A stretch of DNA of 64,000 bases from Pseudomonas sp. ADAK13 (GTDB lineage: Bacteria; Pseudomonadota; Gammaproteobacteria; Pseudomonadales; Pseudomonadaceae). The translations under genes and the position numbers were made by a program. A model generated the notes under the pieces. The model searched no databases. It was not told where the DNA came from and worked only from the letters and a program-made list of their open reading frames with translations. Below are positions 45,874-53,706 of this stretch, in pieces. The stretch covers positions 6,386,001 to 6,450,000 of the forward strand of contig NZ_CP052860.1 of NCBI RefSeq assembly GCF_012935715.1, written 5' to 3'. Position 1 is the stretch's first letter, and each line of letters begins with the position of its first letter.

Positions 45874-46803
45874 ATGACTGCTTCGATTCTTGTACTGGGC
45901 GCCGGCGAACTGGGCCTGGCGGTATTGCGCCAATTGTCACGCCTGGCCGCCCCGAAAAATGTGCCGGTGACCGTGTTGCTGCGCCCCGCCACACTGAACG
46001 CCTCCGATCCTGCCAAACAACAGGAAATCACTGAGCTGCGCGCCCTGGGCATTGAGCTGCTGGCCGGTGACCTGGCCAACGACTCCGAGGCTGAACTGGC
46101 AACGGTGTTCGCCGACTATCACACCGTGATCAGTTGCATCGGCTTTGCCGCCGGCGCCGGTACCCAGCGCAAACTGACCCGCGCCGCCATCGCGGGCGGT
46201 GTGAAGCGCTACGTGCCGTGGCAGTTCGGTGTGGATTACGACGTGATCGGCCGCGGCTCGGCCCAGGACCTGTGGGATGAACAGCTCGACGTGCGCGACT
46301 TGCTGCGCGCCCAGCAAGGCACGCACTGGGTAATCGTCTCCACCGGGATGTTCACCAGCTTCCTGTTTGAACCGTCCTTCGGCGTCGTCGACCTGGCGCA
46401 AAATACCGTGCACGCACTGGGGGACTGGGACACCGCCGTCACCGTCACCACCCCGGAAGACATAGGGCTGCTGACAGCGCGCATCCTGTTCAGCGAACCG
46501 CCGATCGCCAATCAGGTGGTGTACACCGCCGGCGACACCCTGACCTATGGCGAACTGGCCGATACGGTGGATGCGCAACTGGGTCGCACGCTGAAACGCG
46601 AACGCTGGTCGGTGCCGTACCTGGAGGCCGAACTGGCCGCCGTGCCCGGGGACAACCTGATGAAATACCGGGTGGCCTTCGCCCAAGGCGACGGCGTGTC
46701 CTGGGACCCCGCCATCACCTTCAACGCGCAACGGCAAATCGCCGTGACCAGCGTTGCCCAGTGGATCGGGCAGAACCTCAAGGCACCGGCAACCACCCGC
46801 TGA
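45874..46803 (+). CDS. NmrA-like/aromatic-alcohol-reductase-type NAD(P)-binding protein
   Basis: 309 residues, atypical SDR of the NmrA/isoflavone reductase-like group. It has an N-terminal Rossmann motif VLGAGELGLAVL, then KRYVPWQFGVDYDVIG and GMFTSFLFEPSFG. Such proteins reduce aromatic substrates or sense NADP(H). It is divergent from an HxlR regulator. Its 3' end overlaps 26 bases of the following gene on the opposite strand. Confidence 0.86.
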   Translation: MTASILVLGAGELGLAVLRQLSRLAAPKNVPVTVLLRPATLNASDPAKQQEITELRALGIELLAGDLANDSEAELATVFADYHTVISCIGFAAGAGTQRKLTRAAIAGGVKRYVPWQFGVDYDVIGRGSAQDLWDEQLDVRDLLRAQQGTHWVIVSTGMFTSFLFEPSFGVVDLAQNTVHALGDWDTAVTVTTPEDIGLLTARILFSEPPIANQVVYTAGDTLTYGELADTVDAQLGRTLKRERWSVPYLEAELAAVPGDNLMKYRVAFAQGDGVSWDPAITFNAQRQIAVTSVAQWIGQNLKAPATTR

Positions 46804-47332
46804 ACCGCCCCTGCCCATCCAGCGCGCACCAGGCGAAATCCCCGGGCGGCGGCGGCAACGTTGGCAGTTGCCCGCCACTGCCCGGCTTCCAGTCCACCAC
46901 CGGCAGGGGCGAGCCTTGCCAGGCCACGACCACGCCCCGGGCCTGGCTGGAGTCATCACTGACCCAGCGGGCCGCTGCCGCCGTCATGAACGCTTCGATG
47001 GGTTCTTCATCGATCTGCGTGCGATACACCGAACCGAGCAACCAGCGGCACACACTCACGTGATAGGTCCAGTTCAGCGACGGACGGTTGCGGTACGCCC
47101 ACGTCATGAAACTGCGAAACAGGTTCAAGCCCTCTGGCGGGTCGAGCTTGAGCAAACCGGGGCAGATGTCGAACAAGGTGTGCCAGTACGGCAGCAACCG
47201 TGCGTCCAGGTGGACGAAACAGCGGGCATTACTTGGGTATTCGACAGACGGCAACAATACTTCGCCGCGTTTCGGACGGCGCGACGCCTTGCTGACCAGA
47301 CGGGCAGCGCCGGAAGGCAGGATAGAGCTCAT
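46778..47332 (-). CDS. Hypothetical protein
   Basis: 184 residues, soluble, rich in Trp, Pro and Arg (PYWHTLFDICPGLLKLDPPEG; TWAYRNRPSLNWTYHVSVCRWLL), with no signal peptide or recognised domain. The ATG at 47332 lacks a good Shine-Dalgarno site, and an in-frame ATG three codons upstream exists. Codon usage and length suggest a real gene. Its end overlaps the NmrA-like gene end. Function unknown. Confidence 0.6.
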   Translation of the reverse strand: MSSILPSGAARLVSKASRRPKRGEVLLPSVEYPSNARCFVHLDARLLPYWHTLFDICPGLLKLDPPEGLNLFRSFMTWAYRNRPSLNWTYHVSVCRWLLGSVYRTQIDEEPIEAFMTAAAARWVSDDSSQARGVVVAWQGSPLPVVDWKPGSGGQLPTLPPPPGDFAWCALDGQGRFSGWLPVP

Positions 47333-47394
47333 GGAACGCACTCACACTCGTGACGATAGAACGCCTCCTGGTAACAGGAAGCCCGGGGCACACG

Positions 47395-47778
47395 TCAGAA
47401 TGCAGGGGAAGCGCGAGGGTTGGCCGAGGGCCAGGAGTAACGCGGAGGGGCCTTGTTGCGCCGCTCATGGGCCGGGCGCGGCTTTTGCCCAAGGCCCAAC
47501 AGCCAGGCCAGGCAAAACAGGAAGACGATGCCCAGGGTCACGGCTGAGCACACCGGGCACGCGAAGAAGTTCGACCAACTGCTGGCCGTCGGGTTGCCAA
47601 GGCCTGAGTCCGAGGCCGGCGCCTTGGTGCCCAGGCTTGAGCAGAATTGCCCACCCAGGCCGTTGAGCTCCAGGCCCATCATCTGCCCATGGCCCAAACC
47701 GCAGACGAACACATTGAACAGGACGCAAAAATACAAGGTCCAGGCAATGAGTGAACGGTCCGGGCGGGTCAGTTTCAT
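47395..47778 (-). CDS. DUF2946-like membrane protein
   Basis: 127 residues: an N-terminal membrane helix, a central periplasmic loop, then a CPVC motif entering a second hydrophobic segment (FACPVCSAVTLGIVFLFCLAWLL). Cysteines, GHGQMMG and methionines suggest metal contact. DUF2946 proteins are often next to copper-handling genes in Pseudomonas, and here an SCO/PCu(A)C pair is divergent. The start at 47778 gives the normal length; a longer frame runs into a repeat. Confidence 0.7.
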   Translation of the reverse strand: MKLTRPDRSLIAWTLYFCVLFNVFVCGLGHGQMMGLELNGLGGQFCSSLGTKAPASDSGLGNPTASSWSNFFACPVCSAVTLGIVFLFCLAWLLGLGQKPRPAHERRNKAPPRYSWPSANPRASPAF

Positions 47779-47808
47779 GGCGGCGACTTTACCACTCCCC
47801 CTGTAGGA

Positions 47809-47901
47809 GCTGTCGAGCTTTAGCGAGGCTGCGATGCAGGCGCCACGACCTTGCAGGGGCACCGAAGCGATGCCTTCGAAGCCTCGCTAAAGCTCGACAG
47901 C
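47809..47901. repeat. REPIN-like inverted repeat, TCGAGCTTTAGCGAGGC family
   Basis: Two perfect 22-base arms (47809-47830 and 47880-47901), sharing GAGCTTTAGCGAGGCT and its complement, flank a 49-base centre with further self-complementarity around GAAGCGATGCCTTC. It sits in the promoter region between the DUF2946-like gene and the SCO gene. Confidence 0.8.
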
Positions 47902-48043
47902 GCCCACATTTGGCCTTGCCCTGCCACACCTGTGACAGAACGTCGCAGATTACGCCCGCAGGCAGGGGTTGTTAGAATGCCACGCTCTCCTCGCCTGATT
48001 TAACGCTTCGTGGTACCCAGGCGCTTCACAGGATGCACAGTTG

Positions 48044-48649
48044 ATGAGTACGTTATTCACCCGCCGCAAGGTCCTCACCGGCATGGGATTGCTGGGCCTG
48101 GGCCTGCTGGCCGGCTGTGACAACAGCCCGAAACTGAACTTCAAGTACGGCAAGGATCTGAGCGACAAGATCATGGGCCGTACCTTCAAGCTCAAGAACA
48201 CCGACGGTGAAACCGTCACCTTGAGTTCCTTCCGCGGCTTGATGCCGGTGGTGTTCTTCGGCTTCACCCAGTGCCCGGCCGTGTGCCCGACCACCCTGGC
48301 ACGCATGGCCCAGGCGAAAAAACTGATGGGCCGCGACGGCAAGATCATGCAGGTGGTGTTTATCACCCTCGATCCCGAGCGCGACACCCCCGAGATTCTC
48401 GACGCCTACGTCAAGGCCTTCGACCCGAGCTTCAAGGCGCTGTACGGCACCCCGGAAGAAATCGCCGTGGCCGCCAAGGAATTCGGGATCTTTTATGAAA
48501 AGATCCCCGCCGGCGACAGCTACACCCTCTCTCACACCGCCACCAGCTTTGTGTTCGACACCCGGGGCACCCTGCGCCTGGGCCTGTCCGCTTCGCTTAA
48601 CGCCAAAGAGTGCGCAGAAGACCTGCTCACCGTCATGGAGGTCTGCTAA
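48044..48649 (+). CDS. SCO1/SenC-family copper chaperone lipoprotein
   Basis: 201 residues with a lipobox (LLAGC, C25) and a thioredoxin-like fold. It carries the copper ligands C77 and C81 (CPAVCPTT) and H164 (YTLSHTAT). SCO proteins deliver copper to the CuA centre of cytochrome c oxidase or reduce its cysteines. The ATG at 48044 is preferred to the TTG at 48041. Its TAA overlaps the ATG of the PCu(A)C gene by one base, giving a coupled pair. Confidence 0.93.
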   Translation: MSTLFTRRKVLTGMGLLGLGLLAGCDNSPKLNFKYGKDLSDKIMGRTFKLKNTDGETVTLSSFRGLMPVVFFGFTQCPAVCPTTLARMAQAKKLMGRDGKIMQVVFITLDPERDTPEILDAYVKAFDPSFKALYGTPEEIAVAAKEFGIFYEKIPAGDSYTLSHTATSFVFDTRGTLRLGLSASLNAKECAEDLLTVMEVC

Positions 48650-49125
48650 TGACTGCCGTTCAACACTTCAAGCGCATCGCCCTCGGTCTCTCCCTGCTGG
48701 GCCTCGCGGCACACGCCAGTGCACAGGCAGTGGTCACCGACGCCTGGGTACGCGCCTCGGTACCGGGCCAGCCGTCCAGCGGCGCCTTCATGACCGTGAC
48801 GGCCGACACCGACAGCAAACTGCTCAGTGTGGCGTCGCCGGTCGCCAAGACCGTGCAGATTCATGAGATGACCATGAAGGACGACGTGATGCGCATGGGC
48901 CCGGTGGATTCGGTGCCATTGCCGGCCGGCAAGGCCGTGAAGCTCGACCCGGACGGTTATCACGTGATGCTGATCGACCTCACAGCCCAGATCAAGGAAG
49001 GCGACCAGGTACCGCTGACCGTCACCGTGGAAAATGCCAAGGGTGAAAAGCAGTCGATTGAGGTTAAAGCCGAAGCGCGTGCGCTGAACGCGATGGAAAC
49101 AATGGATCACAGCAAGATGCATTGA
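48649..49125 (+). CDS. Periplasmic copper chaperone PCu(A)C
   Basis: 158 residues with a signal peptide (AHASA-QA). The copper site fits H(M)X10MX21HXM exactly: H72, M83, H105 and M107 (IHEMTMKDD; GYHVMLIDL). PCu(A)C passes Cu(I) to SCO or to the CuA site of cytochrome c oxidase. Translationally coupled to the SCO gene. Confidence 0.93.
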   Translation: MTAVQHFKRIALGLSLLGLAAHASAQAVVTDAWVRASVPGQPSSGAFMTVTADTDSKLLSVASPVAKTVQIHEMTMKDDVMRMGPVDSVPLPAGKAVKLDPDGYHVMLIDLTAQIKEGDQVPLTVTVENAKGEKQSIEVKAEARALNAMETMDHSKMH

Positions 49126-49142
49126 TCGCCGTTACTTGTGGT

Positions 49143-49254
49143 GAGGGGGCTTGTCCCCCGTTGGGCTGCGTAGCGGCCCCAAAAAAAGCGGGAGCGCTGC
49201 GCACTCCAACGGGGGACAAGCCCCCTCGCCACAGGACAAGCCCCCTCGCTACAG
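49143..49254. repeat. REPIN with duplicated right arm
   Basis: A 22-base left arm at 49143-49164 (GAGGGGGCTTGTCCCCC...) has a perfect inverted partner at 49206-49227. The right arm is then copied: two 20-base units at 49215-49234 and 49235-49254 (GACAAGCCCCCTCG-type) differ at one base. It lies between the PCu(A)C and OprD genes. Confidence 0.85.
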
Positions 49255-49402
49255 CGAAACACCCTCATATTTAAAACCTCTCGCCTCAACACTTTCTATA
49301 TATTTTCAATCTGCAAAACAACTCGTTAGCCTGCGCAAGCCGGACGCGTCTCCCTGTCGCCGTCCGGCCAAATAATTCTAAAAACAAGCAGCAGACAACG
49401 GG

Positions 49403-49410
49403 AATAACAA
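49403..49410 (+). promoter_or_regulatory. CA motif at porin start
   Basis: AATAACAA fits AAYAAYAA and overlaps the first base of the ATG at 49410, directly after the purine-rich Shine-Dalgarno site. Suggests Crc/Hfq translational repression. Confidence 0.45.
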
Positions 49411-50657
49411 TGAACAAATCCCCCATTACCCTGGGACTGACTTCGGCCACCCTCGGTTTGACCCTTGCCTTCCCTACCTTTGCCGAAGCTGACTTTTTCA
49501 AAGACAGCAAGGCCGACCTCGAATTTCGCAACTTCTACTTCAACAGCGATTACCGCCAGCCCAACGCGAGCCAGTCCAAACGCGATGAGTGGGCCCAAGG
49601 GCTGATCCTCAATTACCAGTCGGGTTATACCGAAGGCCTGGTGGGCTTTGGCCTCGATGCCATCGGCCTGCAGGGCCTGAAACTGGACTCCAGCCCCGAC
49701 CGCCAAAACACCGGCCTGCTCCCCGTGGGCGAGGACGGCGCGCCGGACAGCTACAGCCGAATGGGCGCCACCGCCAAGGCGCGCATCTCCAAAAGCGTGC
49801 TGAAATTCGGCACGTTGATCCCCAAGCTGCCGACTGTGCTGCCCAACGACGGCAGGCTGCTGCCCCAGACGTTTCGCGGCACCCAACTGACCAGCCAGGA
49901 CATCGCCGGCCTGACCTTCGACGCCGGGCGCCTGACCAGCAACACCCTGCGCAACGACAGCGGCCATGCCGACATCGAAGTCGATGGCAAAGGCATCAAG
50001 GGCGCCGTGCCCAGCGATAAATTCGACTTTGCCAGTGCCAGCTACGCCTGGACCAAAACCCTCGTCACCGGCTACCACTACGCCAACCTCGAGAACAACT
50101 ACAAGCAACACATCTTCAACCTGGTCCACACCCTGCCGTTGGGCGACGCCCAGTCGTTCAAGACCGACCTGCGATACGCCGACTCCAGCAAGGAAGGCAA
50201 CAGCAACATCGACAACCAGGCCTTCGGCGCCAAGTTCACCTACAGCATCCATGGCCACTCGTTCGGCGCCGCCTACCAGCGCATGAAAGGCACCACCGGC
50301 TTCCCCCACCTGGACGGCACCGACTCCTACCTCGTGAACTACGTGATGATCTCGCCGGACTTCGCCAACCCCGAGGAAAAGTCCTGGCAGGCCCGCTACG
50401 ACTATGACTTCGCCGCCCTCGGCATCCCCGGCCTGACCTTCATGACCCGCTACCTCAAAGGCGACAACTTCGTGCGGACTCGCACCCTGGAAGGCACCGA
50501 GTGGGAGCGCAATACCGATATCGGCTACGTGTTCCAGAGCGGTGCCCTGAAGAACCTTGAAGTGAAATGGCGCAATGGCACGTATCGCAGCAATGGCAGC
50601 GGCAGCGATATCGACCAGAACCGCTTTATCGTCAGCTACACCCTGCCCTTGCTGTGA
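49410..50657 (+). CDS. OprD-family outer-membrane porin
   Basis: 415-residue porin: a signal peptide (PTFAEA-DF), N-terminal SKADLEFRNFYFNSDYR and C-terminal IVSYTLPLL as in OprD channels. It is 20 bases upstream of an exported lyase-family protein on the same strand, so the two are probably an operon. A porin admitting the lyase's substrate to the periplasm is a reasonable inference. CA motif at the start suggests catabolite control. Confidence 0.92.
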   Translation: MNKSPITLGLTSATLGLTLAFPTFAEADFFKDSKADLEFRNFYFNSDYRQPNASQSKRDEWAQGLILNYQSGYTEGLVGFGLDAIGLQGLKLDSSPDRQNTGLLPVGEDGAPDSYSRMGATAKARISKSVLKFGTLIPKLPTVLPNDGRLLPQTFRGTQLTSQDIAGLTFDAGRLTSNTLRNDSGHADIEVDGKGIKGAVPSDKFDFASASYAWTKTLVTGYHYANLENNYKQHIFNLVHTLPLGDAQSFKTDLRYADSSKEGNSNIDNQAFGAKFTYSIHGHSFGAAYQRMKGTTGFPHLDGTDSYLVNYVMISPDFANPEEKSWQARYDYDFAALGIPGLTFMTRYLKGDNFVRTRTLEGTEWERNTDIGYVFQSGALKNLEVKWRNGTYRSNGSGSDIDQNRFIVSYTLPLL

Positions 50658-50677
50658 TTTTTCCCGGAGCGTTGCAC

Positions 50678-52288
50678 ATGAATACCAAAAAAAGCCTGAT
50701 CCACCTGGCCGTCGCCTTTGCCCTGTTCAGCAGTTACGGCGCCTACGCCGCCGACACCGGTGCGTTGCCCTGCAAGACCACCGAAGAATGCGCGGCCCAG
50801 GCGGCCAAAGTCGGCGCCACGCCGGGCTCTTCGCAAACGGCCCACAAGGCCAAGGGTGACCCGACCCAAACCCAGTTCGCCTGGCTGAACCGCATCAACA
50901 AAGCCTCGATCGTGATGCTCACCGAAGAAGGCATCGTGAAACCGGACATGGGCCACAAGATCGCCGGCGGTGTACGTTTTGCCATCGACCAGGCCGACCA
51001 GCCTGACGGCAAACGCCCGGAAGACGTGCTGCAACTGGAAAAAATCATGACCGACAAAATCGGTCCGGAAGCCTCCCTGATCCACTCCGGCCGCAGCCGC
51101 CAGGACATGCTCGCCACCTACCGCCTGGCCAAACTGCGCTCACAGGTATTGGCCTACAGCGACGCACTGAACGCCACCCGCCAACGCATCCTGAACATCG
51201 CCGACAAGAACATCGACACCCTGGTGCCCGCCTACACCAACGGCGTGCAGGCGATGCCCATCAGCTATGCGCACTACCTGCTGGCGTTCGAAGCCGCGTT
51301 TGACCGTGACGGCCAGCGCATCCGCGAACTCTACACCCGCCTCAACCAGAGCCCGATGGGCACCGCGGTGCTGGCGAACTCCGCCTACCCGCTGAACCGC
51401 GAACGCCTCGCCGAGTTGCTGGGCTTTGACGGCGTGCGGGAAAACTCCCTGGATTCGAGCCAGGTGTCGACCTATGACATCCCGATCGAAGCGGCCAACC
51501 TGGCCGCGTCTTCGGCGATCCGCATCGGCGCGATGATTGGCGATATCCATACCCAATACCATCAGATCCGCCCATGGCTGTTGCTGGACGAAGAGTCCAC
51601 CTACACCAGCAGTGCGATGCCGCAAAAGCGAAACCCGGGGCTGTTGATGCGCACCCGCGAATCGGCCTCGGATGTGGTGGGCCTGGCGCAAACCGTGACC
51701 CTGCGCGCGCATAACGTCACCACCGGCATGACCGACTACAAGTTCGCGTTTGATTCGCTGGGCCTGTTCCAGTCCACCGACGAGATGTTCAAAAGCATGG
51801 ATGCCGTGCTGGATGCGCTGCAAATCAACCCGCAGCGTGCGCTGGATGAACTGGAGTCGGAGTGGACCACGTCGATGGAGCTGGCCGATACCCTGGAGCG
51901 TCAGTTCAAGGTGCCGTTCCGCATTGGCCACAGCTTCGCTTCGTTGATCGTCACCGAGGCGCGCAGCAACGGCACCACGCCGAAGACCTTCCCGTATGCA
52001 GACGCGCAGAAGCTGTACACCCAGGCAGCGGACAAATACAAATGGACACCGAATGCTTTGCCGCTGGATGAGGCGGGTTTCCGTGCGGCGCTGTCGCCGA
52101 CGACAATGGTCAAGACCCGTAAAGGCACGGGTGGGCCGCAGCCGGAAGAGGTCAAGCGGATGTTGGTGGAAGCGCGCAAGAACCTCGACGCAGACCAGAG
52201 CTGGTTGAAGGAACGACGTGAGAAATTGAAAGGTGCGGAAGGCAATCTGGACAAGGCCTTCGACAAGTTGCTGAACGCCAAGGGCTGA
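50678..52288 (+). CDS. Exported fumarase/aspartase-superfamily lyase (argininosuccinate-lyase-like)
   Basis: 536 residues with a clear Sec signal peptide (residues 1-25, ending AYAADT), so probably periplasmic, unlike cytosolic argininosuccinate lyases (~460 residues). The superfamily signature is present as SSAMPQKRNP (311-320), and SGRSRQD (137-143) matches the substrate-binding TGRSRND. The conserved YTH of argininosuccinate lyase, which carries a catalytic histidine, is YTN here (N188), so its substrate or mechanism differs. A C-terminal extension (~60 residues) is rich in charged helix. Start at the ATG 50678, with CGGAGC upstream. Likely co-transcribed with the OprD porin. Confidence 0.82.
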   Translation: MNTKKSLIHLAVAFALFSSYGAYAADTGALPCKTTEECAAQAAKVGATPGSSQTAHKAKGDPTQTQFAWLNRINKASIVMLTEEGIVKPDMGHKIAGGVRFAIDQADQPDGKRPEDVLQLEKIMTDKIGPEASLIHSGRSRQDMLATYRLAKLRSQVLAYSDALNATRQRILNIADKNIDTLVPAYTNGVQAMPISYAHYLLAFEAAFDRDGQRIRELYTRLNQSPMGTAVLANSAYPLNRERLAELLGFDGVRENSLDSSQVSTYDIPIEAANLAASSAIRIGAMIGDIHTQYHQIRPWLLLDEESTYTSSAMPQKRNPGLLMRTRESASDVVGLAQTVTLRAHNVTTGMTDYKFAFDSLGLFQSTDEMFKSMDAVLDALQINPQRALDELESEWTTSMELADTLERQFKVPFRIGHSFASLIVTEARSNGTTPKTFPYADAQKLYTQAADKYKWTPNALPLDEAGFRAALSPTTMVKTRKGTGGPQPEEVKRMLVEARKNLDADQSWLKERREKLKGAEGNLDKAFDKLLNAKG

Positions 52289-52299
52289 AATGCAATCTG

Positions 52300-52323
52300 A
52301 ATGTGGGAGCCCGCTCCCACATT
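52300..52323. terminator. REP-derived hairpin
   Basis: AATGTGGGAGC, loop CC, GCTCCCACATT: a perfect 11-bp stem derived from the common Pseudomonas GTGGGAGC REP core. It lies between the convergent lyase and symporter genes and probably ends transcription from one or both. Confidence 0.6.
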
Positions 52324-52356
52324 TGACCGAGTATGGGGCTGGACATTGTGTTTGGC

Positions 52357-53589
52357 TCAGTGACTCAGCTCCCGCTTCAATACCTCACGATCAATCGCCC
52401 CCTGCCACCCGCAAATCGCCAGGCACGCCACACAATTGCCCAGCACATTGGTCAACGACCGACACTTCATCAGCCGCTCCACCCCCAACAACAATCCCAC
52501 CCCTTCCAGCGGCACCAGTTGCAGGATGTTCAACGTCGCAATCAGGGTAAACAGCGCCGAGCCCGCCACGCTGGTGGACCCGAGCGAGGTGAACAGGCAG
52601 ATCACCAGCACCGCCAGCAACTCGGGCACGGCAATCTCCACACCGGCCAGATGCGCCAGGAACATGATGGCGGTGGTCAGGTAAATGTTGGTGCCCGCCA
52701 AATTGAAGGTATAACCGGTGGTCAGCACCAGGCGCACTAATTGGCGATCACAGCCCAACGCCTCAAGTTTGCTCACACAACCAGGAAGTGCCGCCACTGA
52801 CGAGCCGGTAAACGTCACCAACAACAACTCTTCTTTCAAGTAAACAATGAGCCGAGTCAATTTAACGCCGAGCAGGCGTGTAATCGTGGCGAACACTAAA
52901 ATAACGAAAACGGCGCACGCCAGATAAATAACCACAATGAACTTCAAGAGCGGCAACACCGAACTTAATCCGTACTTTCCCACCACAAATGCCATCGCAC
53001 CGAACGCCGCCAACGGTGCGAATTTCAAGATAACCCGCAGCAGCCAGAACAACCCGGCGACGGCTGCTTCCAGCCAGCCCAGGCAGCGGTTGCCGACCTG
53101 GCCGCCCCGCCCCAGCACCAGTCCGCACAGCACCGCCACCAGCATCACCTGCAGCACCAGGCTTTGGGTGAAAACCTTGTAGAGACTGGACGAAATCGAG
53201 GTCATCGACAGTTCGTGCAGCAGCGTTTCCGGCGCGACGGGCGGTGTCAGGTGATCAAAATCCAGGTTGGCCACCGCCCCATGATCGAGGTTGAACAGCC
53301 ACCCCGTCGCCATCCCCAGCAGCAACGCGGCCAGGGACATCAGCTGAAAATACAGGACAATTCGGCCCACGACATGCCGGTGGTGGGGTTCGCGCTTGAT
53401 CCCGGCGACACCGGTCGATACCAGCACAAACAACAGAAACGGCATCAATAACCCGACCACTTTTATAAAGGTGTCACTGAGCAGTTTCATCTCAACCGCG
53501 ACACCCGGATAAAACAGCCCTAACACCATGCCAAGTACAATGGCAATCAAAATAGGCAGGGTGGCGTTATTGAAAAATCGGCTCGACAT
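52357..53589 (-). CDS. Atypical dicarboxylate/amino-acid:cation symporter (DAACS)
   Basis: 410-residue DctA/GltP-like secondary transporter with about eight helices and two re-entrant hairpins. Motifs differ from DctA: the NMDGT-type motif is FNLAGTN (the cation-site Asp is Ala), the serine-rich hairpin is TFTGSSVAALPG, and the second hairpin is GSTSVAGS. Substrate or ion coupling may therefore differ. The ATG at 53589 is preferred to TTG 53592. A double CA motif is in its leader. It converges with the exported lyase gene and is divergent from a LysR gene. Confidence 0.85.
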   Translation of the reverse strand: MSSRFFNNATLPILIAIVLGMVLGLFYPGVAVEMKLLSDTFIKVVGLLMPFLLFVLVSTGVAGIKREPHHRHVVGRIVLYFQLMSLAALLLGMATGWLFNLDHGAVANLDFDHLTPPVAPETLLHELSMTSISSSLYKVFTQSLVLQVMLVAVLCGLVLGRGGQVGNRCLGWLEAAVAGLFWLLRVILKFAPLAAFGAMAFVVGKYGLSSVLPLLKFIVVIYLACAVFVILVFATITRLLGVKLTRLIVYLKEELLLVTFTGSSVAALPGCVSKLEALGCDRQLVRLVLTTGYTFNLAGTNIYLTTAIMFLAHLAGVEIAVPELLAVLVICLFTSLGSTSVAGSALFTLIATLNILQLVPLEGVGLLLGVERLMKCRSLTNVLGNCVACLAICGWQGAIDREVLKRELSH

Positions 53590-53611
53590 CAATGCTCCAT
53601 GGTCTTTTTAT

Positions 53612-53622
53612 TTATTGTTATT
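53612..53622 (-). promoter_or_regulatory. Double CA motif in symporter leader
   Basis: The minus strand reads AATAACAATAA, two overlapping AAYAAYAA motifs, 23-33 bases before the symporter ATG. Probable Crc/Hfq binding site. Confidence 0.5.
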
Positions 53623-53706
53623 GTCGGATCAGGCCACTTTCGGCATATTGGTCGCCAAGGCGCATCAGGCCACAAATAATAAAGTCTTGTCACGGGATAT
53701 ACCACC

